Shown piece by piece: positions 1 through 7,847 of a stretch of 64,000 bases of DNA. Location: NCBI GenBank assembly GCA_036274595.1, contig DASUFL010000056.1:1-64000 (forward strand). The letters are read 5' to 3'. A program made the translations under genes and the position numbers. Below the pieces are notes generated by a model, which saw only the letters and a program-made list of their open reading frames with translations, was not told the origin of the DNA and made no database searches. Source of the DNA: WS-9 sp036274595. GTDB lineage: Bacteria > Eisenbacteria > RBG-16-71-46 > SZUA-252. Every line of letters begins with the position of its first letter. Positions within the stretch are counted from its first letter, which is position 1.

Positions 1-1
1 G

Positions 2-796
2 CGGCCCAGCCGGCGCCTCGGGCAGAACTTCCTCATCGATCCGCGCGTCGCGGGGCGGATTGCCGCGCTGGTCGAGGACCCGATGGAGCGGGTCATCGAG
101 ATCGGCCCCGGATTGGGCGCGCTCACGATGCTGCTCGCGGCGACCGGGCGCGAGCTGACCGCGGTCGAGTTGGACCTGCGACTTGCCGAAGCATTGGAGG
201 CGCGGCTAGCCCCGTGGCCCGCTGCGCGTGTGGTGCGCGGGGACATTCTGGAGCAGCGTGCCGAGGATCTCGCGACCGGCCCCGCGACCGTGGTCGCGAA
301 TCTCCCCTACTCCATCACCACGCCCGCGCTCGAGTGGATCGTGAGGCAGGGGGCGCGGGTGAGGCGCGCGGTCTTGATGGTGCAGCGCGAGTACGCGCAA
401 CGCTTGAGCTCCAGGCCGGGGGGCAAGGAGCACGGGTCGATCACCGTGTTCCTGCAGCTCCACGCGGAAGTGCGGGTGCTGTTCCGTGTGTCGCCTGGGG
501 CATTCCATCCCAGGCCGGAGGTGGATTCCGTGGTGCTCGAGGTCGTGCCGCGGCCCTATCCAGGGACGACGGCGGAGGAGCGAGCCTCGGTCGAGCGCTT
601 GGCGCGTGCCGGCATGGGCACGCGGCGGAAGACGCTCGCCAACGCGCTGGGGCGGGCGCTCGGGATGGAGGGGGCTGCCGTGCGGGCGTGGCTGAGAGCG
701 GCCGGCGTGGACCTTGAGCGCCGAGGCGAGACGCTGACCGTGGACGAGTGGATCGCGGTCGCACGGCACGAGCGTGCGAACCGGACGAAGGGATGA
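2..796 (+). CDS. rsmA: 16S rRNA dimethyladenosine transferase RsmA/KsgA, 5' end cut by the window
   Basis: RsmA uses S-adenosylmethionine to dimethylate two adjacent adenines near the 3' end of 16S rRNA late in 30S assembly. The reading frame is open from base 2, where it reads RRLGQNFLID, the conserved N-terminal RsmA signature, so only a few residues are missing. The SAM-binding motif EIGPGLGALT follows at about visible residues 32-41 and the catalytic NLPYSI motif at about residue 100. The C-terminal helical domain carries RRKTLANAL, as is usual in the family. The stop overlaps the next start by four bases (ATGA), so the outer-membrane protein downstream is probably translationally coupled. 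I am confident of the identity; the exact start lies outside the window. Confidence 0.96.
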   Translation, partial: RPSRRLGQNFLIDPRVAGRIAALVEDPMERVIEIGPGLGALTMLLAATGRELTAVELDLRLAEALEARLAPWPAARVVRGDILEQRAEDLATGPATVVANLPYSITTPALEWIVRQGARVRRAVLMVQREYAQRLSSRPGGKEHGSITVFLQLHAEVRVLFRVSPGAFHPRPEVDSVVLEVVPRPYPGTTAEERASVERLARAGMGTRRKTLANALGRALGMEGAAVRAWLRAAGVDLERRGETLTVDEWIAVARHERANRTKG

Positions 797-2772
797 AATT
801 CTACCGTATCTGCGCGCTCATGGTCCCAACGGTCGTCCTCGTAGCCCTCGCGGCGCCGCGCCTCGCCACCCTTCCCGCGGTGGCCCAGGAGGTGATCCCT
901 GACACGACCTTCGTGCCCAAGCCGCGCCAGCCGATCAGCTACTACACGTCATACGACCGCAATGTATCCCTCGTTTCGTGGCTGCAAACGCTCAGCTACG
1001 CGCACAATGCCAAACGCGTCTCATTCAACGTGAATGCCGGCGCGACCACGAGCAACGGCCTCCGAGGGCTGAAGACCGACGGATTCGACGGGGACGTGAC
1101 CGGAAACGTGAACGTGATGGCCGCGCCCCACTGGACCTGGGCGCTCGACGGCCGCTTCGGCGTCAACACGAACAAGGACGATTTTTCGAGCACCAACCGC
1201 CGCCAGAACAGGCTTCAGCTGCGGACGCAATACCAGTTCAATCCGCTTCGCAACCTCTCCGCGATGGGACTCGTCTTCGCCGAGCTCCAGCAGGACCAGA
1301 GCGTCGGAGAGCGGACGATCCCGGTCGCTACGACCCGGTTTGGGAGCCACGTCGGCCGGGACTCGTCGTTCACCTCGGGACGCCGCGGTGGAGCGAGCGG
1401 GACGCTGACCTGGAAACCCGTGAATTGGTTCGAGGTCGGGGGGGCGGGGGCGACGACGCGCATCAATACCACGACCAACACCATGAAGCAGGAATTCTTC
1501 GATGCCTTGAGCGTAGGGGTCGCGGACTCGATCGCCCTGTCCGACACGACCACCACGTCGCCCAACGGTGACGAGCGACTGGATACCCACTTCACCATGA
1601 CCGGCTTCCGGCGCACGACCCTCGGGCTGGTGTTACACACGAACAGCGCCGACCAGCAGTACTACGCACTGACGCAGCGGGGCCAGGAGAACTATCAGTA
1701 CGGAACGCGATCTGCTTCGTTTCATGCAGAGACGATTCCCTTCACGGGATCCCAGGCGGTCCTCGACCTCGGCCTGGACCGGAGCTATCGCAATTACGAG
1801 CTACAGAGCAGGCTCAATAGCTTGACGCATGGGGCCAACGCGGGCGGGCAGTTCAGCGTCTACCGTACTCTTTCGCGCGCTTCGGTCGGTTTTCTGTTCA
1901 CAAGGTCGAAAGCCGAGCGTCAGGTGACGCAGAACGGAACCGTGATCAACCGGGCGATGAATCTGAATGGCGCGCGGCGTGTCAATCGTCGTCTCTGGCT
2001 GGATGGCACGGGGTCTGTGTCCCTGTTCACGCGCCAGTACGTGGACAGCAAGTCGGACAAGGACGACGTCCGCGGCTATCTGAATGCGGGCGGCGGATAC
2101 TTGGTGTCCGAACGCTGCAGCACCGCGGTCCACTTCTCCGTCAATCGAAGTCACGCAGTTGCGATCGCATTCGAAAGCAGCGGCGGCAACAACGTGCAAA
2201 CTGCGTATCAGATGGATGCGGCACTGAAACTGAGGGCGAGCCCAACGTTCACCATCTATCAAAACTATCAGCTCAACGCCAACTATCTGATCTACGATTA
2301 CGACGAGAAGCGGAATGCCCTAAACCGGATCCGGCGCATCGATACGACTCTTATCGACAGCCTCTTCACGTTTGCCACGCTCCGGCTCACGCACAACTTT
2401 TTCTTTCAGGATCGGGGGAGCTACACGCGCGCAGCCGAGGATGAGCCTCGCGAATACACGGTCGCTCAGGAGACCTACGCTCAGAGCCTCACAGCCTCGA
2501 TCTCGGTTCGTCTCTTGCGAGGAGTGGTTGCGAATGCGACGCAATCGCTTGCGAACACCCGGAGTTACTTCCCAAATCCTGCGTCCAACACGAACCGGAA
2601 CCGCTGGAACCTGAACCTGGGGGTGATCGTGGACCGTGATTTGCCGGGGGAGCTAAGGCTGAATGGGGCGGTACAGCGGATCGACGAGTACACCGAACGC
2701 CCCGGACCGCAGCCACCTCTTGATGTGGTGGATTACTGGATCGCAGGAATCACCCTCATGAAGGACTTCTGA
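793..2772 (+). CDS. Predicted outer-membrane beta-barrel protein, unknown function
   Basis: A 659-residue exported protein with no family I can name. I chose the ATG at 793, which overlaps the rsmA stop in an ATGA, because it puts a clean signal peptide first: basic MKFYR, then a hydrophobic stretch ending in AVAQ near residue 30. The mature part is rich in alternating polar and hydrophobic residues, Tyr, Asn, Thr and Ser, and it ends in a terminal Phe (MKDF), as many outer-membrane barrels do. An in-frame ATG at 748 would bury the signal peptide behind 15 charged residues and is less likely. A GTG-started lipoprotein follows after two bases, so the pair looks co-transcribed. Porin-like or structural roles are equally possible. 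Confidence 0.7.
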   Translation: MKFYRICALMVPTVVLVALAAPRLATLPAVAQEVIPDTTFVPKPRQPISYYTSYDRNVSLVSWLQTLSYAHNAKRVSFNVNAGATTSNGLRGLKTDGFDGDVTGNVNVMAAPHWTWALDGRFGVNTNKDDFSSTNRRQNRLQLRTQYQFNPLRNLSAMGLVFAELQQDQSVGERTIPVATTRFGSHVGRDSSFTSGRRGGASGTLTWKPVNWFEVGGAGATTRINTTTNTMKQEFFDALSVGVADSIALSDTTTTSPNGDERLDTHFTMTGFRRTTLGLVLHTNSADQQYYALTQRGQENYQYGTRSASFHAETIPFTGSQAVLDLGLDRSYRNYELQSRLNSLTHGANAGGQFSVYRTLSRASVGFLFTRSKAERQVTQNGTVINRAMNLNGARRVNRRLWLDGTGSVSLFTRQYVDSKSDKDDVRGYLNAGGGYLVSERCSTAVHFSVNRSHAVAIAFESSGGNNVQTAYQMDAALKLRASPTFTIYQNYQLNANYLIYDYDEKRNALNRIRRIDTTLIDSLFTFATLRLTHNFFFQDRGSYTRAAEDEPREYTVAQETYAQSLTASISVRLLRGVVANATQSLANTRSYFPNPASNTNRNRWNLNLGVIVDRDLPGELRLNGAVQRIDEYTERPGPQPPLDVVDYWIAGITLMKDF

Positions 2773-2774
2773 CC

Positions 2775-3374
2775 GTGACGTCGACGAAATGGATCTGGCG
2801 CGCCGCCCTGGCGGCAGCCTGTATGGCCGCGGGCGCCTGCGGCCTTTTCGAGACCCGCACCCCCGAGCAACCCCCTCCGCCGATCGTGGGCTGCCGGTCA
2901 TTGACCTCCGGGACTCTGGCGGTGGTCCTAAACATTGAAGACTTCTACGGGCGGCTGTCAGGGCGAACTTGCTACGTCTCTACGCTCGATACCTCGTTCG
3001 TGTTCACGCCGGACCCTCAGGACCTATCTCTTTTTCTGCCTGACACGCCCTTTGCTGGTTGGGACGAGATTGTTGAGGGGGAGGTCAACCAGAGCATCGC
3101 CAACGAGGAGAAATTCATCGACGTGGACTTTATTACCGAATACGCGACCGCGATCATTTCCCCCGACCAGAACACGGAGCAACGTTTCTGGGACTACCAG
3201 GTGCGCGTCGCATTTCAGACTCCGCCTGACACCCTCCGATTCACGGGAAGGGCCGACTTGACCTTGCACCGGCAGAGCAACGGGGAGTGGAAGATCACAA
3301 GCTGGGTCGACCACAGGGCGGGTGCTGCCGTCGATTCCACCTGGGGCCGGCTGCGCGGTTCGCAACGGATATGA
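2775..3374 (+). CDS. Predicted lipoprotein with a possible NTF2-like fold
   Basis: A 199-residue protein starting at GTG 2775, two bases after the preceding stop. The N-terminus is basic, then hydrophobic, and contains MAAGAC, a plausible lipobox with the lipidated Cys near residue 22, followed by a Pro-rich linker. The mature part has a pattern seen in small secreted NTF2/SnoaL-like proteins: an early NIEDFYGRL helix, an FTPDPQD segment, and a final strand ending WKITSWVDHR. It may be a distant relative of the next lipoprotein. The fold assignment is inference from pattern only. No catalytic residues are apparent. Confidence 0.6.
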   Translation: MTSTKWIWRAALAAACMAAGACGLFETRTPEQPPPPIVGCRSLTSGTLAVVLNIEDFYGRLSGRTCYVSTLDTSFVFTPDPQDLSLFLPDTPFAGWDEIVEGEVNQSIANEEKFIDVDFITEYATAIISPDQNTEQRFWDYQVRVAFQTPPDTLRFTGRADLTLHRQSNGEWKITSWVDHRAGAAVDSTWGRLRGSQRI

Positions 3375-3396
3375 AACCCGGAGGAGGAGCCTGGGG

Positions 3397-3425
3397 TTGA
3401 CAGAGGCGAAGCGGGCCGTTATCCT
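3397..3425 (+). promoter_or_regulatory. Sigma70-type promoter for the 3463 lipoprotein
   Basis: A perfect -35 box TTGACA at 3397-3402 is followed after 17 bases by TATCCT at 3420-3425. It lies just after the stop of the preceding gene at 3374, so the next gene has its own promoter. Transcription would begin near 3432, about 30 bases ahead of the proposed CTG start at 3463. Confidence 0.65.
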
Positions 3426-3462
3426 ATTAATCAGCCGGGCCGAGACACCCAGAGAGGTTCCC

Positions 3463-4056
3463 CTGAATTCGGCTTCCTTCACCCGCATCAAACATCGCAA
3501 CCTCCAGCAATGCTTTGGCTTGGCGGCTTTGCTTGTTGGGGCCGTCATCCTTGGCGCAGGCTGTATCTTCAGCCCGGACAAGGGCGAAAAAAAGGTAATC
3601 ATCCCGCCAACGTATCCAGCCTTGGACAACCCGCAGCACGTTCTCGAAGCGTACATGATCGCCTATCAGCACCCGGACAGCGAGGAGGCTAAGGTGCTGT
3701 ATGACCCGAACTACCTAGGGACTTCCGAGTCGCCGGACACGACGGTGACCTTCAGCCGCGAGTATGAAATCGCTCACATCGGTGCCTTGCAGCGAGCCAC
3801 CACGATCTCATCCATTGTCCTCGAATTTGGTCCCACCATTACCTGGGTTCGCTTGAGCTCCGACGACCCCAGCCATCCGGAATGGGCGCAGTATCAGATC
3901 CCCAGTTGGCATCTGGATATCAATGACGGTCAGACGCTGTACAGTGCTCAGTCCACAGATCCGATCACGTTCTCGTTCGCGCCGACCGTTTCAGCCCCTG
4001 GCGACACACTCTGGAAGATCATTCGCTGGAAAGAGACGGTAACCTCAGGGGCCTAG
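3463..4056 (+). CDS. Predicted lipoprotein, probable CTG start
   Basis: About 197 residues. The only upstream ATG in frame (3322) lies inside the preceding gene and upstream of the promoter at 3397, so it is unlikely to be used. The best start after that promoter is CTG 3463, preceded by AGAGAGG at 3451-3457 with a five-base gap. From there the protein has a basic N-region, a hydrophobic core and the lipobox LGAGC. The mature part begins with a linker, then DNPQHVLEAYMIAY and further on YDPNYLGT, a pattern I associate with small secreted NTF2-like proteins of Eisenbacteria-type genomes. It ends with a WKIIRWKE strand. A terminator hairpin follows at 4079. Function is unknown. The non-standard start is an inference. 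Confidence 0.6.
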   Translation: MNSASFTRIKHRNLQQCFGLAALLVGAVILGAGCIFSPDKGEKKVIIPPTYPALDNPQHVLEAYMIAYQHPDSEEAKVLYDPNYLGTSESPDTTVTFSREYEIAHIGALQRATTISSIVLEFGPTITWVRLSSDDPSHPEWAQYQIPSWHLDINDGQTLYSAQSTDPITFSFAPTVSAPGDTLWKIIRWKETVTSGA

Positions 4057-4067
4057 CCCCCCTCGTC

Positions 4068-4097
4068 TTGACACTCCCCTCCGGCCGCTCCTAAACT
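4068..4097 (+). promoter_or_regulatory. Sigma70-type promoter for the deacetylase-pdxJ pair
   Basis: TTGACA at 4068-4073 is followed after 18 bases by TAAACT at 4092-4097. The -10 box sits in the loop of the terminator hairpin, so the two signals are interleaved. The next start is GTG 4152, about 50 bases downstream. Confidence 0.55.
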
Positions 4098-4107
4098 GCG
4101 GCCGGAG
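4079..4107 (+). terminator. Rho-independent terminator after the 3463 lipoprotein
   Basis: A perfect 10-bp stem (CTCCGGCCGC at 4079-4088 with GCGGCCGGAG at 4098-4107) closes a nine-base loop and is followed by TTTCTGTTT. The hairpin overlaps the spacer and -10 region of the promoter for the next gene. Confidence 0.75.
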
Positions 4108-4151
4108 TTTCTGTTTCCGCGTCGCACCGCACCCGCTCCCCTCGAGAACCG

Positions 4152-5450
4152 GTGGCCCGTAAGTCGCGCAAGGCACCCCGCGGCGGCCAGAGAGGCATTC
4201 CCTGGCTCTGGGTGATCGCGGCTGTCGTCCTCGTGGCTGCCGCCTTCGCCATCGCGCGCCATCACGGGCGTCCGTTCGGGGGCGCGATGAGCCCGGGCAA
4301 GACCTCGCGAGCCGCGCTCGCCGAGCCCACGCCTCAACCCGCCTCCGCCGACGAGCCCTTCCTTCCCATCGAGGTCAAATCCGACTGGGATCGCATGCGG
4401 CTCCGCACGGAGTCCGAGTTCCTCCGGATCGCCAAAGGCAGCGACCGCGCCGCGCTCAACCGCCTCACGAGCCGCACGCTCCGCGGCGCGCTCGGGGACG
4501 CGGGCGTCACGCGCGAGATGATCGACGAGCGCCCTGGAGCGGCGGTGGCGGCCGGTGTCGCGGCGGCGCCGGTCCAGTGGCGGATCCAGGTTCCGCCGCG
4601 GGCGTCCCTCTTCAGGATCAACGACGCGGTGGCGCAGGCGATGGAAGTGCTCGGCGGCGATGTGATCAGCGGGCGCGAGCGCCCCGGGCGCGTCATCGGC
4701 ACCGCGCTCGATCTCCGCGTCGGCTACGGCGACCGGGTCACCCACGCGATCGTGGTCGAGCCGAATCCGGACCTTTCCGACACGGGGAGCGAGATCGCGT
4801 TCGTGGTCACCGACCTCGATCCGGCGAGCGGGCCGCTCTTCCGGTCCTTCATGGAGAGCAAGATCCCGTTCACGATCGCGCTCCGGCCGGACATTCCGCA
4901 CGCGGGGCGCGCGGCGCGCGCGGTGAAGGACGCCGGGCGCGAGCTCTTCCTCCATCTGCCGATGGAGCCGCGCGGCTACCCGCGCGTCGATCCGGGCAAG
5001 AACGCCATCCTCCTCGACCTCTCGCGCGTGGAGATCGAGGAGCGCATCAGCCGGAGCCTGGGCGCTCTGGGCGACCCGCAGGGCATCGTGACGCGAATGG
5101 GGAGCGCGGCCGTGAACGATCCGGACGTGATGCACGCGGTGCTCGGCGAGGTGAAGCGCCGGGATCTCCTCTTCGTGGATGCGCACGGCGCCGGCCCGAG
5201 CGTGGTCGAGGATACGGGCGAGGAGATGGGCGCTCGCACGTTGACCCTCGGCGGCACGCTCGACACGAGCGGCTCGCCGGCGGCGATCCGCGCTCGCCTG
5301 GACCAGCTCATCCAGACGGCCCAGCAGCGCGGCGCGCTGGCGGTGGGGATCCGTGCGAACGCCGTCGTGCTCACCGTGCTCGAGGCGGAGCGGGACAAGC
5401 TCGAGAAGGAAGGCGTCGCCATCGTGCCCGCGTCGAAGCTGGTTCTGTGA
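4152..5450 (+). CDS. Divergent polysaccharide deacetylase family protein (YibQ/DUF610-like)
   Basis: A 432-residue protein starting at GTG 4152. Residues 1-16 are strongly basic, residues about 17-36 form one membrane helix (PWLWVIAAVVLVAAAF), and the rest should be periplasmic. The C-terminal half carries the divergent polysaccharide deacetylase pattern: EIAFVVTDLD near residue 215, IPFTIALRPD, then LFLHLPMEPRGYP, and late in the domain GTLDTSG. The family is known from E. coli YibQ and is usually near envelope genes. Its substrate is not established. The stop overlaps the pdxJ start by four bases (GTGA), suggesting translational coupling. Family assignment is firm; activity is not. Confidence 0.82.
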   Translation: MARKSRKAPRGGQRGIPWLWVIAAVVLVAAAFAIARHHGRPFGGAMSPGKTSRAALAEPTPQPASADEPFLPIEVKSDWDRMRLRTESEFLRIAKGSDRAALNRLTSRTLRGALGDAGVTREMIDERPGAAVAAGVAAAPVQWRIQVPPRASLFRINDAVAQAMEVLGGDVISGRERPGRVIGTALDLRVGYGDRVTHAIVVEPNPDLSDTGSEIAFVVTDLDPASGPLFRSFMESKIPFTIALRPDIPHAGRAARAVKDAGRELFLHLPMEPRGYPRVDPGKNAILLDLSRVEIEERISRSLGALGDPQGIVTRMGSAAVNDPDVMHAVLGEVKRRDLLFVDAHGAGPSVVEDTGEEMGARTLTLGGTLDTSGSPAAIRARLDQLIQTAQQRGALAVGIRANAVVLTVLEAERDKLEKEGVAIVPASKLVL

Positions 5451-6175
5451 CCCTCCCCACCGAGCTCAGCGTCAACGTCGACCACGTCGCCACCCTGCGC
5501 CAGGCGCGCGGGGGCCACGAGCCCGACCCCGCGCGCGCGGCCGTGCTCGCGCTCGATGCGGGCGCGGCGGGCATCACGGTCCACCTGCGCGAGGACCGCC
5601 GCCACATCCAGGATCGCGATCTCGAGGCGATCCGCGCGCTCAGGCGCGGGGATCTCAATCTCGAGATGGCGCTCACCGACGAGATGGTCCAGATCGCGAT
5701 CGCGACCCGCCCGGAGCGGGTGACGCTCGTTCCCGAGCGCCGCGCGGAGCTGACCACCGAGGGCGGCCTCGATCTCCATCGGGATCCAAAGCGCCTCAAC
5801 CAGGGCTGTGCGAAGCTCGTCCAGGCCGGGCTCACGCTGAGCCTCTTCCTCGATCCCGACCCCGAGATCGCCGCGCTCGCGCGAGACACGGGCGCCACGA
5901 TCGTCGAGATCCATACCGGCCACTACGCGAACGCGCGCGGCGCAGACTCCTTGGAGCGCGAGCTCCACCGAGTAGCGCAAGCCGCCCAAGCGTTCGAAGC
6001 CGCGGGCCTCAAAGTCCACGCCGGCCACGGACTCAACACCACGAACGTCGGGCCGCTTCTCCAGCACTACCGCTTCGGCGAGATGTCCATCGGCCACCAC
6101 ATCATCTCGCGCGCGATCGAGATCGGGATGACGCGCGCGGTCCGCGAGATGATCGAGGCGCTCACCGCCGCCTGA
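5447..6175 (+). CDS. pdxJ: Pyridoxine 5'-phosphate synthase PdxJ
   Basis: PdxJ condenses 1-deoxy-D-xylulose 5-phosphate with 3-amino-2-oxopropyl phosphate to give pyridoxine 5'-phosphate, the last ring-forming step of the DXP-dependent vitamin B6 pathway. The 242 residues match the usual family length. The N-terminus reads LSVNVDHVATLRQARG, followed by GITVHLREDRRHIQDRD, then TLVPERR, EIHTGHYA, HAGHGLN and a C-terminal IGHHIISRAI, all family signatures including the phosphate-binding region. The GTG start overlaps the upstream stop. No other B6 gene is seen nearby, so pairing with the deacetylase may only reflect shared transcription. Confidence 0.97.
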   Translation: MTLPTELSVNVDHVATLRQARGGHEPDPARAAVLALDAGAAGITVHLREDRRHIQDRDLEAIRALRRGDLNLEMALTDEMVQIAIATRPERVTLVPERRAELTTEGGLDLHRDPKRLNQGCAKLVQAGLTLSLFLDPDPEIAALARDTGATIVEIHTGHYANARGADSLERELHRVAQAAQAFEAAGLKVHAGHGLNTTNVGPLLQHYRFGEMSIGHHIISRAIEIGMTRAVREMIEALTAA

Positions 6176-6205
6176 TTCGAGTCCCCGTCAGGAGAGCGCC
6201 CCCGT

Positions 6206-6217
6206 TACTTCGAAGTA
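6206..6217. repeat. 12-bp perfect palindrome TACTTCGAAGTA
   Basis: A perfect palindrome 30 bases after the pdxJ stop. A similar palindrome with the same TTCGAA core occurs at 61326-61337, again just after a gene. It may be an operator or a weak RNA hairpin; nothing decides between them. Confidence 0.35.
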
Positions 6218-6401
6218 TCTCCCTCGCAACATAGCCGTCACGCCCCCCGCCTAGAATCCCTCCAAACTCCAGCTGGGAGCCTTGTCTCCGTCCGCGCGTC
6301 CGACCGAAACATGCCGAATCCTTGTGGAGTCGAGCGGTGGAGCGTGGACGGGACGGGCTTGCCGGCGGCTACTTCATGGTGCGGGGCGCGGGATTACAGA
6401 C

Positions 6402-6455
6402 GTAACAGTGAAGGAATGCGTTCGTAACATTCCGTTTACCGAACGCGCGTAGTTT
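6402..6455 (+). promoter_or_regulatory. Predicted PHO box and promoter of the porin-pstSCA unit
   Basis: GTAAC occurs at 6402-6406 and again exactly 22 bases on at 6424-6428. The intermediate register at 6413 reads GGAAT and the next at 6435 reads TTTAC, so the array has an 11-bp period, as PhoB binding sites do. A -10-like TAGTTT at 6450-6455 lies 10 bases after the last repeat. The same element recurs before phoB and pstB in this window. The consensus differs from the E. coli box, so the PhoB link rests on location and spacing. Confidence 0.6.
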
Positions 6456-6534
6456 CGCCCCTGACGAACGTGGTCCGGCGCGCGGGGCAGGCGCCTCGAT
6501 GCGTGGAGACGGGCCGGCGTCACAGGGAGCCGAA

Positions 6535-7716
6535 ATGAGGCCGAACGCAGTAGCTTGGCTGCTGGCAGTCAGCGTCGTCGCGATCACCGCGGGCTCCGCC
6601 TTCGCACAGACGGACACCACCCGCACCGCCCCGTTGCCTCCGCCCCCGCCGGTCACCGGGACGGAGCCCGACTTCCCGCGCGGCCGCATCAGCGGTCTCG
6701 TCTTCGGCGACCTCTACTACAACCTGGCCGGCGACCCGGCGCACCACTACAACGCGGCTGGCGCGGACAGCGGCAAGAACTACATCGACGGCTCGCCCCT
6801 CAGCGCACCGACGCCGATCACGAAGGACCTGAACGGCGCCCAGCTCCGCCGGGTCTACTTCCAGCTCGACAACGATCTCTCGATCAAGTACTCGACCCGG
6901 TTCCGTCTCGAGGCTGACAGCAAGGAGCTGACCTCGGGCGGGAAGATCGGAATCTTCGTCAAGGCCGCGTACCTCCAGGCCAAGGACTGGATTCCGCGGG
7001 GGAACGCGTTCCTCGGCATGACGAACACGCCGACGTTCGAGAACTCCGAGGAATTCTGGGGCTACCGCCCGATCGAAAAGACGATCGTCGACTTCCGCGG
7101 CCTCTCTTCCGCATCCGACCTGGGCGTCTCGCTCAAGGGCTTCCTCGACGGCGGCCACAAGATCGGCTACTCGGGCATGGTCGGAACCGACACCGGACAG
7201 AGGCCCGAGAACAACAGGCAGAAGCGCGCGTATCTCTCCATCCCGCTCCGGCCGATCGAGGACCTTCGCATCGAGCCGTACGTCGACTACGAGTGGATCC
7301 GGACCTCGGGGACCGTCCCGGGAGAGCATGACCGCGCCCTTTACAAGCTCTTCGCCGGCTATGAGCTCAAGCGCATGGCGATCGGTGGCGAAGCATTCAA
7401 GCAGGTCGTCCATGGTACTGCGACCTCTTCCGTCAACACCTATCCGGTGGGCTACTCCGTCTTCGCCCGGTTTGCCGGGACCGCCAAGCTGCATGCGTAC
7501 GCCCGCTACGACAAATTCCAGCCAGACACCAAAGGCGCGAACCGCGTCGACCAGAGCCTCTACATCGCGGGGTTCGACTGGGAGCCGTACAAGGACGTGC
7601 ACTTCATGCCCAACATCGAGTCCCTGCAGTACGACGCGCGCGGCACGGCGGTACCGCCGGGCCACCACGACACGCAGGCTCGGATCACGTTCTACTACCG
7701 GTTCTCCAAGCCCTGA
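6535..7716 (+). CDS. Outer-membrane porin, probably phosphate-responsive
   Basis: A 393-residue porin. ATG 6535 was chosen over 6499 because it follows AGGGAG at good spacing and begins a clean signal peptide ending SAFAQ near residue 25. After a Pro-rich linker the mature protein begins RISGLVFGDLYYN, the usual start of a 16-18-strand porin. The rest contains long alternating segments such as LRRVYFQLDNDLSIKYSTRF and LRIEPYVDYEW. It ends QARITFYYRFSKP, a typical terminal strand. It is the first gene of the unit that continues into pstSCA, and the PHO-box-like array stands before it. Therefore I infer phosphate uptake across the outer membrane, like OprP/OprO. Sequence alone does not prove the substrate. 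Confidence 0.75.
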   Translation: MRPNAVAWLLAVSVVAITAGSAFAQTDTTRTAPLPPPPPVTGTEPDFPRGRISGLVFGDLYYNLAGDPAHHYNAAGADSGKNYIDGSPLSAPTPITKDLNGAQLRRVYFQLDNDLSIKYSTRFRLEADSKELTSGGKIGIFVKAAYLQAKDWIPRGNAFLGMTNTPTFENSEEFWGYRPIEKTIVDFRGLSSASDLGVSLKGFLDGGHKIGYSGMVGTDTGQRPENNRQKRAYLSIPLRPIEDLRIEPYVDYEWIRTSGTVPGEHDRALYKLFAGYELKRMAIGGEAFKQVVHGTATSSVNTYPVGYSVFARFAGTAKLHAYARYDKFQPDTKGANRVDQSLYIAGFDWEPYKDVHFMPNIESLQYDARGTAVPPGHHDTQARITFYYRFSKP

Positions 7717-7742
7717 CACCCTGACGACAAGGAGCTGACGTC

Positions 7743-7847
7743 ATGAACCGAACCACACGCACCTTCGGCGCCGCGCTCGCGCTGGCCCTGATCGCGGCCT
7801 TCGCGTCCGGTTGCCTCCGCGCAGTAGCGATAGGAGAGAAGTCATGA
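7743..7847 (+). CDS. 34-residue signal-peptide-like mini-ORF coupled to pstS
   Basis: A short frame with an excellent AAGGAG at 7729-7734, eight bases before ATG 7743. It encodes MNRTTRTFGAALA, a hydrophobic core and the lipobox-like ASGC near residue 24, then only ten more residues. Its TGA overlaps the pstS start in an ATGA. The product resembles the PstS lipoprotein signal peptide itself (MKATRILAAALIAAALTGC). It could be a tiny lipoprotein, a leader that couples translation to pstS, or the decayed start of a duplicated pstS. It is too short for routine gene calling. The reading is direct; the role is open. Confidence 0.5.
   Translation: MNRTTRTFGAALALALIAAFASGCLRAVAIGEKS

Larger units (their letters stand above)
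6176..6534. other. Intergenic regulatory region ahead of the phosphate porin
   Basis: This 359-base gap has no credible ORF. It contains a 12-bp palindrome just after pdxJ (6206-6217), an array of GTAAC repeats in 11-bp register (6402-6439) followed by a -10-like TAGTTT at 6450-6455, and a Shine-Dalgarno AGGGAG at 6524-6529 before the porin start. I see no strong terminator for pdxJ. Confidence 0.6.
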
